Part shown: positions 35,380 through 44,954 of the stretch, one piece after another
Layout of the letters: each line of letters starts with the position of its first letter
Numbering within the stretch: the stretch's first letter is position 1
Assembly: GCA_003151495.1 (NCBI GenBank)
Contig: PLXR01000020.1
Location: 265-52,516 of the forward strand
Direction: 5' to 3'
DNA: 52,252 nucleotides
Source of the DNA: Opitutaceae bacterium
Lineage (GTDB): Bacteria > Verrucomicrobiota > Verrucomicrobiia > Opitutales > Opitutaceae
Notes under the pieces: generated by a model
Seen by the model: the letters and a program-made list of their open reading frames with translations, nothing else
Database searches by the model: none
Told to the model about the DNA's origin: nothing
Made by a program: the position numbers and the translations under genes

Positions 35380-37683
35380 TTACTCAGTGATATCGACCCG
35401 AAGAGGATCGCCAACAGAGGAATCAGACGCCACCCACACGTAAAGGGTTCCCTGCTCCACCACATTTTTCATATCGAGGTTCCAGAACGACAGTTCCTCG
35501 CGGTCGAGGTTAAACGCCAATTGGCTGCTCTCCCCGGGCTCTAGATGGACCCTCTTGAAACCCTTCAATTCACGCACCGGCCGCGCCACGCTGGTGCCCC
35601 GCAACCGGATATAGAGTTGCGCCGTCTCCGTGCCCACCCTTGTCCCACTGTTGCGGACGTTCGCGTTCACCGTAAGCTGCGCCCGGCCCGCGTTTACCGC
35701 ACTGGCACTGATGCTCGCTGCGCTCACCTTCACCCCTGAGATCTCAAAGGTGGTGTAGCCAAGTCCGTACCCGAATGGGTAAAGAGGCGTGTTCAATTCG
35801 TCGATGTAACCCGATACGTAGTAGGGATCTGACTTGGTGCTCCCAAGGCCTATCGGATCCACCCGCGGTCGCCCGGTATTTAGCCGATTGTAGTACATCG
35901 GTACCTGCCCGACAGACCGCGGCACCGACACTGTGAGACGGCCGGATGGCTCAGCCTCACCAAACAGGGTGCGCACAAGGGCCGGTCCTCCCTGAAGCCC
36001 GGGGAACCAGGCCATTAAGATGGCAGGAACATTTCGCGACGCCCATTCTACGGCAAGCGGGCGCCCGCTGAAGAGAATCAGCACCGTCGGCTTCCCCGTT
36101 GCGACGACCGCCTCGAGAAGTTCCTCTTGGTGTCCTGGCAGGTCAATTCTGGAGCGTGCCGAAGCCTCGCCGGAGCTGTGCCCACTCTCGCCCAGTGCCA
36201 GGATCACTAGATCTGATTGACGGGCTGCCTCCACAGCAGCGGCGATCCCCGATGTCTCCGATCCTGCCGCATTCATACCTTGTGTCACGGTGAGGCCCAC
36301 GTGCAACCGCTCCAATCGCGGCGCCAGGGCCATCCTCAGGGTGACTACGTCGCTAGCCCTCCCCTCTCCCGACCACGGACCCAGCATGTCGCCCGCGCTG
36401 TCCGACAACGGTCCGATCAAGGCGACTCGCTGTCCGGCCACCGGAGCGATCGGAAGTAGCGGGAAGCCCGCCACCTTTCGGTTCTCGAGCAGGACAAAGG
36501 ACTCCTCGGCCGCCCGCCGGGCGAGTTCCCTGCTTGCGGGAACCTCCGTGGGATTTGCGTCGACGACCTCGGGCACATAGGGACGCTCGAACAGACCAAG
36601 CGCGAACTTGATCCTCAAAACTCTCCGAACGGCATCATCCAGCCTGCCGACCGGAACCCTGCCCGATTTCACCAAGTCCGGGAGATGCGGCAGGTAAGCT
36701 GCGCTTTGCATGTCCATGTCAACACCAGCCAGGAAACTCTTTTGCGCCGCGGCCTCATCGTTCTCCGCTATACCGTGGAGCGTGATCTCATGCACGGCGG
36801 TCCAGTCGCTGTCCACGAAGCCCTGAAACTTCCATTCGTTGCGCAGGACCTCCGTTAGCGTGAACGCATTCGCACTCGACGGCACTCCGTTGATAGAATT
36901 GAACGCCGACATGATCGTCCCCGCCCCTTCGCCCACGGCGGCGCGGAACGGAGGAAGGTAGACATCCCTGAGCGTTCGCTCGGAGATCTCGGTCGTGTTG
37001 TAGTCGCGTCCACCCTCAGCCGCTCCGTAGCCCACAAAATGCTTCGCGCACGCCACTATGGACGAGGGATCATCGAGTCGCCTTCCCTGATAGCCCCGGA
37101 CATAGGCCCTCGCGAAGGCCGACCCTAGGTATGGATCCTCGCCCGCGCCCTCCGCTATCCTTCCCCACCTCGGGTCTCGAGCGATGTCCACCATCGGCGA
37201 GAATGTCCAGCGGACTCCCTGACTCGACGCCTCTTGCGCGGCAACGCGCGCCGTCTGCTCGACCAGGTCGGTATCCCAGCTCGAGGAAAGCCCGAGGGGA
37301 ATTGGGAAGGTGGTCCGAAAGCCGTGGATCACATCGAGCCCGAATAGGACGGGAATGTGAAGTCGCGAACCCTCGATGGACTCCCTCTGGTACGCGTTAG
37401 TCTCCTTCCAAGTCACGGAGTTGAAGAGGCTGCCTACCATTCCCGTCCTGATCAGGGCGTCCCCATCCCTCACGACACTCGAAGGACCTGTTAGTGAGCC
37501 CGAGGACAGCTGGTTCAGCTGCCCCACCTTTTCCTCGATGGTCATCTTCGCGAGAAGCGCGTCTATCTTCTGCTCGGTTTGAGGAGTGCTCAGGGAAGCC
37601 CCCTGAGCCTCAGCTCGAAAAGGGACGACGGCCAATTGGACGGCTGAGACGACCGTCAGAGTGAGGATTTTGGTACGGTTCAT
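35380..37683 (-). CDS. GH3 beta-glucosidase (BglX-like), exported
   Basis: A 767-residue enzyme with a signal peptide (KILTLTVVSAVQLAVVPFRAEA). The GH3 N-terminal barrel shows RWTFSPMVDIARDPRWGRIAE (split here for brevity), CAKHFVGYGA and the nucleophile D293 in GFVDSDWTAVHE. The C-terminal alpha/beta domain has LALGESGHSSGEA, and a fibronectin-III-like domain ends the protein. BglX-type enzymes remove glucose from the non-reducing end of beta-glucans; many cleave sophorose (beta-1,2). First gene of a five-gene operon with the PF10091 protein and the ABC importer. A LacI-type site lies 122 bp upstream, shared with the divergent GH144 gene. Confidence 0.93.
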   Translation of the reverse strand: MNRTKILTLTVVSAVQLAVVPFRAEAQGASLSTPQTEQKIDALLAKMTIEEKVGQLNQLSSGSLTGPSSVVRDGDALIRTGMVGSLFNSVTWKETNAYQRESIEGSRLHIPVLFGLDVIHGFRTTFPIPLGLSSSWDTDLVEQTARVAAQEASSQGVRWTFSPMVDIARDPRWGRIAEGAGEDPYLGSAFARAYVRGYQGRRLDDPSSIVACAKHFVGYGAAEGGRDYNTTEISERTLRDVYLPPFRAAVGEGAGTIMSAFNSINGVPSSANAFTLTEVLRNEWKFQGFVDSDWTAVHEITLHGIAENDEAAAQKSFLAGVDMDMQSAAYLPHLPDLVKSGRVPVGRLDDAVRRVLRIKFALGLFERPYVPEVVDANPTEVPASRELARRAAEESFVLLENRKVAGFPLLPIAPVAGQRVALIGPLSDSAGDMLGPWSGEGRASDVVTLRMALAPRLERLHVGLTVTQGMNAAGSETSGIAAAVEAARQSDLVILALGESGHSSGEASARSRIDLPGHQEELLEAVVATGKPTVLILFSGRPLAVEWASRNVPAILMAWFPGLQGGPALVRTLFGEAEPSGRLTVSVPRSVGQVPMYYNRLNTGRPRVDPIGLGSTKSDPYYVSGYIDELNTPLYPFGYGLGYTTFEISGVKVSAASISASAVNAGRAQLTVNANVRNSGTRVGTETAQLYIRLRGTSVARPVRELKGFKRVHLEPGESSQLAFNLDREELSFWNLDMKNVVEQGTLYVWVASDSSVGDPLRVDITE

Positions 37684-37791
37684 GGGATGGTATCCCCGGC
37701 GGTTTCAACTGGCATATCGCATGAATCCAAGATGAATCCGTCGGGAGACTTCGGGGCCAAGAGCAAACGCCATGGGGATGGCCCCGCGCCC

Positions 37792-37834
37792 CAAAGTCTC
37801 CTTTTGACAACATTTGCATTGCAACCAAAAAGGA
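37792..37834. repeat. 43-bp regulatory repeat, copy B
   Basis: Second copy of the segment found at 26442-26484 (39 of 43 identical, same orientation), located between the divergent GH3 and GH144 genes. It encloses operator site B. Outside these limits the two regions differ, apart from scattered matches, so the conserved block is sharply bounded around the palindrome. Confidence 0.85.
37805..37818 (-). promoter_or_regulatory. LacI-type operator, site B (GH3 operon and GH144)
   Basis: On the minus strand the 14-mer reads TGCAAATGTTGTCA and is preceded by TTGCAA; on the plus strand TTGACA at 37804-37809 resembles a -35 box. It lies 122 bp from the GH3 start and 60 bp from the GH144 start, so one site could control both divergent units. 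Confidence 0.65.
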
Positions 37835-37877
37835 GGTCTCCCGAAGTCCAGCAACGGAATGTAACCGAAGCGAAAGA

Positions 37878-40127
37878 GTGATCGCCCCACTCCGAAGTGC
37901 CACCCCTTCAAACCCAGTCTCTCCAGTGCGCGCCTCCCTCTTGATATCGCTCCTCGTCATTCCCGCCGCAACGGCCGCCGAGCGGGGGACCGCCGAAAGC
38001 CTCTATGATAGGCACGTGGTCTTCGACCATGGGCCGCCAACAGATTCATACTTTCAGAGCGCAGGAGTGCTCACGGCACCGAGTACTCTGGAACTGATCG
38101 ACTCCCGACTGCCGCTGGATTCACGGCATTACCTGGTGCCGTCCAATTCCTTGCGTCTGACTTGGAAGTCTTCCCCAGGAGGGGATTGGAGAGCAACGCT
38201 CAAGACCCGCTCCCATTATGGACTCATAGATGACTTTGACGGGGACGCCGTCTCGTTTTGGTGTTTCTCGGACACTGGGTTGAAACCCGAGGACGCGCCG
38301 AGAATCCATCTCGAGGATGTCGACGGAAATGGGACGTTCACGATCAATGTCCTTTCGGGCAGAGGCCCCCTTCCCGCGGGCCAATGGATTCAAGTTCGAC
38401 TGGCACTATCGGACTTTCGAGCGATCTATCGCGGCACGGACGACGAAAATTTCAAGCTTAAGCATCTTGCGGGCATTGTCTTTGAGCAAGGTCTGGATGA
38501 CGGAGCGCAGCACACCCTCTACATAAGCGATTTCCAAGTGGGCAGGAGCAATGCTCCCCACAGTGAGCCGCCTGTGGCGCCTCAAAGCCTCTCGGTGCAG
38601 CCAGGTGAACGCCACTTCGACTTGAAATGGACACCCGGCGGGAACCAAGAGGTACTGCGCTACAAGGTATACAGGTCCCTCGACGGGAAGCCCTTTGTAG
38701 CCGTCGGTATCCAGCAGGGTGACTTCAACCGTTATGTGGACTTTGTCGGAAAGCCCAATGTTACGGCATCCTATAAGATCAGCGCTGTCTCACTCTCGGG
38801 CGCCGAGTCGCCTCTGTCGGCTGTTGCCGGGGCGACAACACGGGAATTCAATGACGAGGAACTTCTCACGATGGTGCAGGAAGGATGCTTTCGGTACTAT
38901 TGGGACGGAGGGCATCCCAACGCGGGCATGGCGTTAGAGGTTCGTCCCGGTGATGAAAACCTGGTTGCGCTCGGGGCTTCCGGCTTCGGGGTGATGGCAA
39001 TCGTCGTGGGCACCGATCGCGGTTTCGTCTCCCGCGAGCAGGGTGCAGAGCGCATCCTTAAAATCGCGCGCTTCTTGACCCATGCAGACCGCTTTCACGG
39101 TGCTTGGCCTCATTTCCTGGACGGCCGAACAGGGAAGACAGTCGCATACTTTGGGCGCTACGACGACGGGGGAGATCTCGTTGAAACAGCCTTCCTTATG
39201 CAGGGCCTTCTGACGGCGAGAAGCTATTTTGGACGCGAGAACCCTTTGGAGAAGGACATCCGTGATACAATTACCGCCCTTTGGAGAGGCGTTGAGTGGG
39301 ATTGGTACCGCAAGGACTCCAACAGTGATTTTCTCTACTGGCATTGGTCGCCTGACCATGCCTGGCACATCGGCCACCCGTTGGTCGGCTGGAACGAGAC
39401 CATGATCGTGTACCTTCTAGCTATCGCTTCCCCCACCCACCCTGTGCCCCCGTCTCTCTACTACTCGGGCTGGGCGGGACAGTCCGAAACAGCTGTACAG
39501 TACCGGCAGGGATGGAGCCGCACCACAGCGGGCGACCACTTCACGAACGGCAACAGGTATTCGGGCATCAAGCTCGATGTTGGGGAAGGATCGGGCGGAA
39601 ACCTCTTCTTCACCCAGTTCTCCTTCCTCGGTTTCGATCCACGAGGCCTCAGCGACCGCTACACCAGTTATTTCAACAACAACCGGAATCTCGCGCTCAT
39701 TAACCGGGCATATTGCGTCGCTAATCCACTGCATTTCGAGGGATACGGGGCCTCGTGCTGGGGCCTTTCCGCCGGCATTAATTCCGGCGGTGGCACACCT
39801 CAGCCAAGCGGCGATAACGGAACAATATGCTGCTCGGCCGCCCTCGGTGTGTTCCCCTACACCCCGGTGGAATCCATGGCCGCATTAAAGCATTTCTACC
39901 GCGATCTGGGGGCCAAGACCTGGGGAATCTACGGCTTTCACGATGGATTCAACGAAAGCCAGCGCTGGTTTCAACCCGTCTGGATGGGGCTCAACCAGGC
40001 GCAGATTGTAGTGATGATCGAAAACCACCGCACCGGTCTGGCCTGGAAGCAATTCATGGCCAACCCCGAGATCCGCCCGGCCCTCGAGTCTGTGGGTTTC
40101 AAATCCAACACAAATCCTGTAAAATAG
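37878..40127 (+). CDS. GH144 endo-beta-1,2-glucanase with N-terminal binding-like and fibronectin III domains
   Basis: A 749-residue secreted enzyme. After a signal peptide ([13 protein letters not shown]) come a beta-sandwich, possibly carbohydrate-binding (~35-230), a fibronectin-III-like domain (~235-325, [19 protein letters not shown]) and the GH144 (alpha/alpha)6 domain (~330-745). GH144 marks are [52 protein letters not shown] (D433 and E436, the D-L-V-E pair of the family) and [22 protein letters not shown]. The family cleaves linear beta-1,2-glucan, mainly to sophorose and short oligomers. The start is GTG at 37878 behind a GAAAGAG ribosome site; a second GTG at 37926 is possible. Divergent from the GH3 operon, with LacI site B between. 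Confidence 0.88.
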   Translation: MIAPLRSATPSNPVSPVRASLLISLLVIPAATAAERGTAESLYDRHVVFDHGPPTDSYFQSAGVLTAPSTLELIDSRLPLDSRHYLVPSNSLRLTWKSSPGGDWRATLKTRSHYGLIDDFDGDAVSFWCFSDTGLKPEDAPRIHLEDVDGNGTFTINVLSGRGPLPAGQWIQVRLALSDFRAIYRGTDDENFKLKHLAGIVFEQGLDDGAQHTLYISDFQVGRSNAPHSEPPVAPQSLSVQPGERHFDLKWTPGGNQEVLRYKVYRSLDGKPFVAVGIQQGDFNRYVDFVGKPNVTASYKISAVSLSGAESPLSAVAGATTREFNDEELLTMVQEGCFRYYWDGGHPNAGMALEVRPGDENLVALGASGFGVMAIVVGTDRGFVSREQGAERILKIARFLTHADRFHGAWPHFLDGRTGKTVAYFGRYDDGGDLVETAFLMQGLLTARSYFGRENPLEKDIRDTITALWRGVEWDWYRKDSNSDFLYWHWSPDHAWHIGHPLVGWNETMIVYLLAIASPTHPVPPSLYYSGWAGQSETAVQYRQGWSRTTAGDHFTNGNRYSGIKLDVGEGSGGNLFFTQFSFLGFDPRGLSDRYTSYFNNNRNLALINRAYCVANPLHFEGYGASCWGLSAGINSGGGTPQPSGDNGTICCSAALGVFPYTPVESMAALKHFYRDLGAKTWGIYGFHDGFNESQRWFQPVWMGLNQAQIVVMIENHRTGLAWKQFMANPEIRPALESVGFKSNTNPVK

Positions 40128-40223
40128 ACGGCTCAAAATCGGGTCGCTTGGGCTGAAAACGGATGCGCTTCCAATCGGGTCCGCGCCTTTTTTAGAGGAG
40201 AAATGATGGTCTCTCTTTTTTTA

Positions 40224-40250
40224 TTGCAATGACAATGTTGTCATTACATT
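40224..40250 (+). promoter_or_regulatory. Putative promoter with LacI-type operator, site C (TonB receptor)
   Basis: TTGCAA (40224-40229) as a -35-like box and TACATT (40245-40250) as a -10-like box are 15 bp apart, slightly short. The spacer is almost exactly filled by TGACAATGTTGTCA (40230-40243), a perfect TGACAA/TTGTCA inverted repeat, extended by one A/T pair. A repressor bound there would exclude RNA polymerase. The operator is well supported; the -10 box is weak. The leader to the ATG at 40333 is about 75 nt. Confidence 0.6.
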
Positions 40251-40332
40251 TGTTCTGGAATCCCTACCCCCGGAGCGGCTCGCAACGAACCCCTATTTCG
40301 CCGCGCATCGCAGCAACTCGGACATCACTACA

Positions 40333-43197
40333 ATGCACACCCTACAAACAAGCAGATTCGCGCTGGCCACCATCCTGGCGCTTGGCCTTGGAAGTTACCT
40401 TAAATCGCAGGACGCCACGCCGCCAGCCGTCGCAGTGGACAACAGCAAGGTTGGAAACGAGGAGCCGATTGTCCTCAGCACCTTTACGGTGGATACGACG
40501 ACGGACGTCGGATACACCGCGGTAAATTCCCTCGCAGGCGGGAGGAACAATACACCGCTGGCGATCACGCCATCAACGGTCACGTCCCTGACGAAGGAGT
40601 TTCTTGACGATCTCCAGCTCACCAACGCGACAGACGCGATGAAGTGGACGATGAACGCGATTCCGGCGAACTTCACGCCGAACGTCGGTAGTGGAAATGA
40701 ATTCAACTCGTGGGCCGACAACATTCGCGGCGCCGGAGCCGGGGCCCAGGGCGGCACGCCTCCGACGGTGAACTACTTTCCGATCTACGCGGTGAAGGAC
40801 TTTTTCAACGTCGACCGCTATGAGCTGGACCTCGGGCCCAACTCGATTCTGTTCGGCGTCGGCAACCTGGGCGGAGTAGCGACTTCCTACACGAAGATCC
40901 CTCGTTTCGACAAGGACTTCATAGAGATGAACCTTCTCCTGAACAGCTATGGCGGTGCGCGCGCCACCTTTGACGTCAATAATCTCCTTTCCCTGATCAA
41001 GAAGAACGACTTCGGCATGCGCATCAACATCCTCGCGGACCGGGACGCAAGCTGGAGAAAGGACGATGTGACGAAGAAGCTCGGCGTGTCGCTCGCTACG
41101 ACACTCAAGCTCTCGGACAAAACCTCGGTCCGCCTTGATCTCGAAGCCTACAAGCAGATAACGCCGATGTTCGTCGAAAACCAGACCGACCAGTACTCCC
41201 AGTGGGATGGGCAGACAAACTCACCGACATGGGGAGCCGCACCGGTGACCTCCTCCGGGGCTCCTGCACCCCAGAACAGCTATAACTCAATGGCAGCCTG
41301 GGGAGGCCCCGCCTCGTTCCAACTTTGGATTCCCCAGGAGGGGAAGATTGCGAACTGGGGCGCTGGATACCGGGCGTCGGGTCTTGGCGACGGGCCCTAC
41401 TACACCAACACCGTTATGCGGCCCTATTCTTACACCTTGATCGGCACCAACTTGGTTGTGCCCGCCTTGCCAAGCAGGGACTTCACAGTGGGCCCGCAGG
41501 ACGGCATCAACACTCTGAAGTACTACACCGCCACCGTCTATTTTGACCAGAAGATCAACAACAACTCTGAATTTGAACTCTCTGCCTATCGTTTCTCCGA
41601 CAACGAGGACTCCAAGAATTTCGAGTCACCGAGCAACGTATCGATCGACATCAACAAACAGCTGCCAGATGGCTCAACGAATCCCGAGTACGGCCAGCGC
41701 TATTCGGACATGTTCCTCGACAGGCAAATTCAAGACCACAGCGTCAATGAGTTCCGTGGACAGCTTAACTACCATTTCGACACGGTCGTCTTCAACATTC
41801 CGGTAAAGGAGTGGATGAGTGTCTCCGGTGGAGACGAGTTCCACCTTCTGAGCACCCGTGAGTACAACGGCAGCTTTGTAAGTTATCCGCTGCCGTGGAA
41901 CGGAAACAACTGGACCCAGGACATGATCTGGGCGCGGGAATATTGGAACGATCCGCATGTCTCGGTCAATCTGCCTTCGATACTCAACGGACAGCGCACA
42001 ACCTACCAGGCCCTCCCCTTCAACTGGTTCGACCACGACCTCAGCGAGCAAATACAATACCTAGGAGCCGTGTCGCAGACACGCCTTTGGGATGATCGCC
42101 TCAATGTAACCCTCGGTGCTCGCCACGACCAATACAAGAGCGACATCTTCAGCGTTCGCCCCCCGATTGGACTCCCGTTTCCCGGTGGTCACACCTATGA
42201 GAACGACAAGGGCAACACATACTCCGCCGGCATTGTCGGGTTCGTCACCAAGTGTCTGGCATTGACCTACAACTTCTCGGAGAATTTTGCGCCCATCGGA
42301 GGCGGCGTGGCCCCGGGCCTTTCGGGCGCCGCGTTCGGACCTGCAAAGGGCTCGTCGAGCACTGTCGGCGTGCGCCTCTCGACCGACGACAAGCGCTACT
42401 ACATATCGGCCGACCTTTATAGGGATAAGTCGAAGGGCCGCATAAGCGGCGACAACATTCCCATCCAAGGAATCTGGAACGATTACTTCCTGGCGGGAGG
42501 AACGGCCACGAACATAGGGCCGGCGGGGACGCTATCAGGCACAGCCCCGAACCTGGCCACGCAGTTCAACTATGCGGACACGGAAGACATCAAGGACAAC
42601 GGATTCGAGATCAGCGGTACAGCGAACCCGACGCCGAACTGGCGCTTTCAGGCTTCGTACGCCACGCCGAAGTCGCAATCCGCCAACGACCTGCCTGGGT
42701 CGCGTGCCTATTTTGCGGAACACCTTGCGGATTGGCAGGCGATCGCGAGTGGCGGGACAAAGCTTGATGGCCAGGTGGCTACCGACCTCACCAACGCAGA
42801 GCGGACTCTCAGCAACACCTCGGCCAGCCCCGACAACGCGGGTGTCGTGAAGTCGACATTCAATTTCGTTGCCGCATACACGTTCACCGACTCTTTTGCC
42901 AAGGGCCTCTCCATCGGCGCAGGCGCCACGGCACTCGGCGAACAGCGGATCTCGACGGGGGGAACCATGTTCTCACCCGCGTACACCACCTACATCGCGT
43001 TCCTCAGTTACTCTACCTCATACAATCTCATGGGCCAGCGGGTGCATGTGCGCTACCAGCTCAATGTGGACAACCTGACCGACAACCGAAACCTGGTCTT
43101 TACGCAATTCAACCAGGTTGGCACCCAGACCCAGGGATCCAACTACTACCTCATCGATCCCCGGAAATTCACGTTGGGGCTCACGGTGAAGTACTAG
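40333..43197 (+). CDS. TonB-dependent outer-membrane receptor
   Basis: A 954-residue protein. A signal-like N-terminus (FALATILALGLGSYL) is followed by the acidic TonB-box-like region IVLSTFTVDTTTDVGY, a plug domain (about 65-190, with NIRGAGAGA and DLGPNSILFGVGNLGGVAT) and a large beta-barrel ending in FTLGLTVKY, whose C-terminal aromatic residue is usual for barrel insertion. The VDTTTDVGYTAVNSLAGG start is typical of the expanded receptor family in Opitutaceae. Such receptors import oligosaccharides or chelates; the gene context points to beta-1,2-glucan fragments. LacI site C lies upstream and a strong terminator follows. Confidence 0.9.
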   Translation: MHTLQTSRFALATILALGLGSYLKSQDATPPAVAVDNSKVGNEEPIVLSTFTVDTTTDVGYTAVNSLAGGRNNTPLAITPSTVTSLTKEFLDDLQLTNATDAMKWTMNAIPANFTPNVGSGNEFNSWADNIRGAGAGAQGGTPPTVNYFPIYAVKDFFNVDRYELDLGPNSILFGVGNLGGVATSYTKIPRFDKDFIEMNLLLNSYGGARATFDVNNLLSLIKKNDFGMRINILADRDASWRKDDVTKKLGVSLATTLKLSDKTSVRLDLEAYKQITPMFVENQTDQYSQWDGQTNSPTWGAAPVTSSGAPAPQNSYNSMAAWGGPASFQLWIPQEGKIANWGAGYRASGLGDGPYYTNTVMRPYSYTLIGTNLVVPALPSRDFTVGPQDGINTLKYYTATVYFDQKINNNSEFELSAYRFSDNEDSKNFESPSNVSIDINKQLPDGSTNPEYGQRYSDMFLDRQIQDHSVNEFRGQLNYHFDTVVFNIPVKEWMSVSGGDEFHLLSTREYNGSFVSYPLPWNGNNWTQDMIWAREYWNDPHVSVNLPSILNGQRTTYQALPFNWFDHDLSEQIQYLGAVSQTRLWDDRLNVTLGARHDQYKSDIFSVRPPIGLPFPGGHTYENDKGNTYSAGIVGFVTKCLALTYNFSENFAPIGGGVAPGLSGAAFGPAKGSSSTVGVRLSTDDKRYYISADLYRDKSKGRISGDNIPIQGIWNDYFLAGGTATNIGPAGTLSGTAPNLATQFNYADTEDIKDNGFEISGTANPTPNWRFQASYATPKSQSANDLPGSRAYFAEHLADWQAIASGGTKLDGQVATDLTNAERTLSNTSASPDNAGVVKSTFNFVAAYTFTDSFAKGLSIGAGATALGEQRISTGGTMFSPAYTTYIAFLSYSTSYNLMGQRVHVRYQLNVDNLTDNRNLVFTQFNQVGTQTQGSNYYLIDPRKFTLGLTVKY

Positions 43198-43238
43198 GCC
43201 GATAGCGAACCATCCCGACGTCTCCCAGGCGTCGAGCC

Positions 43239-43275
43239 AAACAGCCAACGGCTTCACCCGTTGGCTGTTTTTCTT
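43239..43275 (+). terminator. Rho-independent terminator after the TonB receptor gene
   Basis: A perfect 13-bp stem (43239-43251 with 43258-43270), core AGCCAACGG/CCGTTGGCT, with a 6-nt loop CTTCAC and a T-rich tail (GTTTTTCTT). It starts 41 bp after the receptor stop codon and separates it from lacI. Confidence 0.92.
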
Positions 43276-43369
43276 GGCTGATATCCCCAAAACGGAATTG
43301 ACCGCCGTCGACATCGCCGCGCCCCATATGATTTGCAGCGACCTTGTCATTTCCTTTCTACTTGATAGA

Positions 43370-43386
43370 CAGGTCCTAGCGACCTG
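43370..43386. promoter_or_regulatory. Inverted repeat upstream of lacI
   Basis: CAGGTC (43370-43375) and GACCTG (43381-43386) form a perfect 6-bp inverted repeat around a 5-nt spacer, four bases before operator site E. It may be a second operator of another type or part of the promoter; TTGTCA at 43344-43349 could be the -35 box. Significance is uncertain because the arms are short. Confidence 0.3.
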
Positions 43387-43390
43387 CCGC

Positions 43391-43404
43391 TGCAAATCTT
43401 TGCA
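43391..43404 (+). promoter_or_regulatory. LacI-type operator, site E (lacI itself)
   Basis: TGCAAATCTTTGCA is a perfect TGCAAA/TTTGCA inverted repeat with a 2-bp centre, 15 bp before the lacI ATG. It shares the TGCAAA half-site with sites B and D. Its location suggests autoregulation of the repressor gene. Confidence 0.55.
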
Positions 43405-43419
43405 ACAGATTGCTTGCAG

Positions 43420-44538
43420 ATGAAGCCTTCGATCGCTGTCTTCCATCGTCCAACGTCGATGCCCCTCTCAAACCGCACTAAGAAGCCGAAAGACGGCATT
43501 GTTCAAATAGCGACTCGCTTGGGAGTTTCGCCATCGACGGTCTCCCGCGCGCTGCGGCCCGAGACGGCGCATCTTGTGAGCCCCGAGCGACGGAAAGAAA
43601 TTCTCGATCTCGCGGACCGCCTTCGCTTCTCGCCCAATCCGGGAGCGCGCATCCTTCGTAGGGGGCTGAATACGACTCTGACCGTCGTGGTTCCGCTCGA
43701 TGAAAATATCTTCTTTTCAGAGTTCTACGGGCGTTTCCTGGCAGGATCTCTCCATGCCGCTGCCGCCCGCGGCTGGGACGTTCACATCTGCACGCTGCGA
43801 AAGACAGTCCGCTCTGACTTTCGGGAGGCCTTGCAGCACCTTGGCCTCAACTCGTCTGGAATCATCTATTTCGCGGAACCCCTATCCGAAAGCGACGTGC
43901 AGAAGCTGGAGGGCTACCGCAGGCCTCTGGTTCTAACGAAATCGGTGCTTCCGCCCCTCGTTGACCTCTCCTTGATCGGAGCGCCGGTGGTCGGCATCGA
44001 TAACCGGGCAGGCGCGCGCGCAGCCGCTTCGCTCCTGTTGCAGCTCGGCCACAAGAAGATTGGTCTGATTCTCGGCCCGCAGAGTTCCAGGGATGCCCTT
44101 GAGCGAAAAGAGGGTTACCTCGAAGCCCTCACACTGGGCGGGGCCACCTCTAAACCGTCATGGATGTTCGAAGGGCCCTTCAATGCGGAGACCGGCCGGG
44201 CGGCAATGGCTGCTTTCCTGCGCACAAGTGACCGACCGACAGCGGTATGTTGTGCGAATGATGAAATCGCCTTCGGGGTGATAGATGCCGTGCGCACGGC
44301 CGGCCTGCGGTGCCCGAATGACCTTTCAGTGGTCGGCTTCGATGACGGTATGTGGGCCACCGCGTGCAGACCCGCGCTGACAACGGTGCGCCAGCCCCTG
44401 GCGGACCTTGCCGAACGTGCCGTGAGCCTGCTGGTTGAGGCTGCGACAAGGCCCCCCTCGCCCCATTCGCGGATAGCCGGCGACATGCCCGCGGCATTGG
44501 TCATCAGGGATTCAACGCGAGTTTTGGCTTCTGGTTAG
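43420..44538 (+). CDS. LacI-family transcriptional regulator
   Basis: A 372-residue DNA-binding regulator. The helix-turn-helix is near residue 30 (IVQIATRLGVSPSTVSRAL) with the hinge region at NPGARILRR, followed by a periplasmic-binding-protein-like sensor domain (VVGIDNRAGARAAASLLLQLGHKKIG, then CANDEIAFGVIDAVRTAG and LSVVGFDDG). Family members repress sugar genes until an inducer, here probably a beta-1,2-oligoglucoside, binds. ATG at 43420 is used; an in-frame ATG at 43459 closer to the HTH is also possible. It lies between the TonB receptor and GH94 genes; five matching palindromes nearby are its probable targets. Confidence 0.92.
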   Translation: MKPSIAVFHRPTSMPLSNRTKKPKDGIVQIATRLGVSPSTVSRALRPETAHLVSPERRKEILDLADRLRFSPNPGARILRRGLNTTLTVVVPLDENIFFSEFYGRFLAGSLHAAAARGWDVHICTLRKTVRSDFREALQHLGLNSSGIIYFAEPLSESDVQKLEGYRRPLVLTKSVLPPLVDLSLIGAPVVGIDNRAGARAAASLLLQLGHKKIGLILGPQSSRDALERKEGYLEALTLGGATSKPSWMFEGPFNAETGRAAMAAFLRTSDRPTAVCCANDEIAFGVIDAVRTAGLRCPNDLSVVGFDDGMWATACRPALTTVRQPLADLAERAVSLLVEAATRPPSPHSRIAGDMPAALVIRDSTRVLASG

Positions 44539-44705
44539 CGCTACGCCCAAGACAACGATTGCAGCCGACCCGCCCTGGAAGGGTGCCATGGGAGAATTGG
44601 GTCGGCACCTGCTGGGGGTTTCGCAGTCGATGCGGTTTGCTGTGCGGGGCTTCCGCTATCCATACAAGCGGGCCAGCTTTGCACGGCCTCGCAGGGGGAA
44701 TTTGT

Positions 44706-44733
44706 TTGTCTTGCAAACGTTGTCATCTATATA
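44706..44733 (+). promoter_or_regulatory. Sigma-70-like promoter of the GH94 gene
   Basis: TTGTCT (44706-44711) and TATATA (44728-44733) are separated by 16 bp, and the spacer is filled by operator site D. This is the best promoter-like pair in the window and its layout (operator between -35 and -10) implies direct repression. Confidence 0.6.
44712..44725 (+). promoter_or_regulatory. LacI-type operator, site D (GH94)
   Basis: TGCAAACGTTGTCA, with the classical central CG of LacI-family operators. It differs from site B (minus strand) only by C for T in the centre, and shares the TTGTCA half-site with B and C. Confidence 0.68.
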
Positions 44734-44954
44734 GGAACCAAGTTTTGACGGCCATTCCTTGCCCAACGGAAAGTGAGTCCCCAGAGACCGCGGTCTGGCG
44801 CGCCTGATTCCCTATCTTTTCCTGCCCAATCCTTTAGCAAATGACCCGAGAGCCGAAAACAGAATGTCGTTTCAGACCCATCCTTCGCTCGGACTCGGGC
44901 GCGGGCGCGATGCTCCCGAGATCGGCGTCCCGGAGCGACCGTTGACGAGCCTCC

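Larger units (their letters stand above)
44539..44954. other. Intergenic region between lacI and the GH94 gene
   Basis: A 416-bp gap. Its only clear signals are the promoter and operator at 44706-44733, which would give a leader of about 215 nt before the GH94 ATG. An in-frame stop at 44943 shows that the GH94 reading frame cannot start further upstream. No terminator for lacI and no small gene are convincing. Confidence 0.5.

Noticed and set aside
40160..40195. Possible terminator after the GH144 gene (GCGC arms followed by T-run)
   Set aside because: The stem is only about 4 bp with a 14-nt loop, too weak to list as a terminator although the CTTTTTTAG tail is suggestive.
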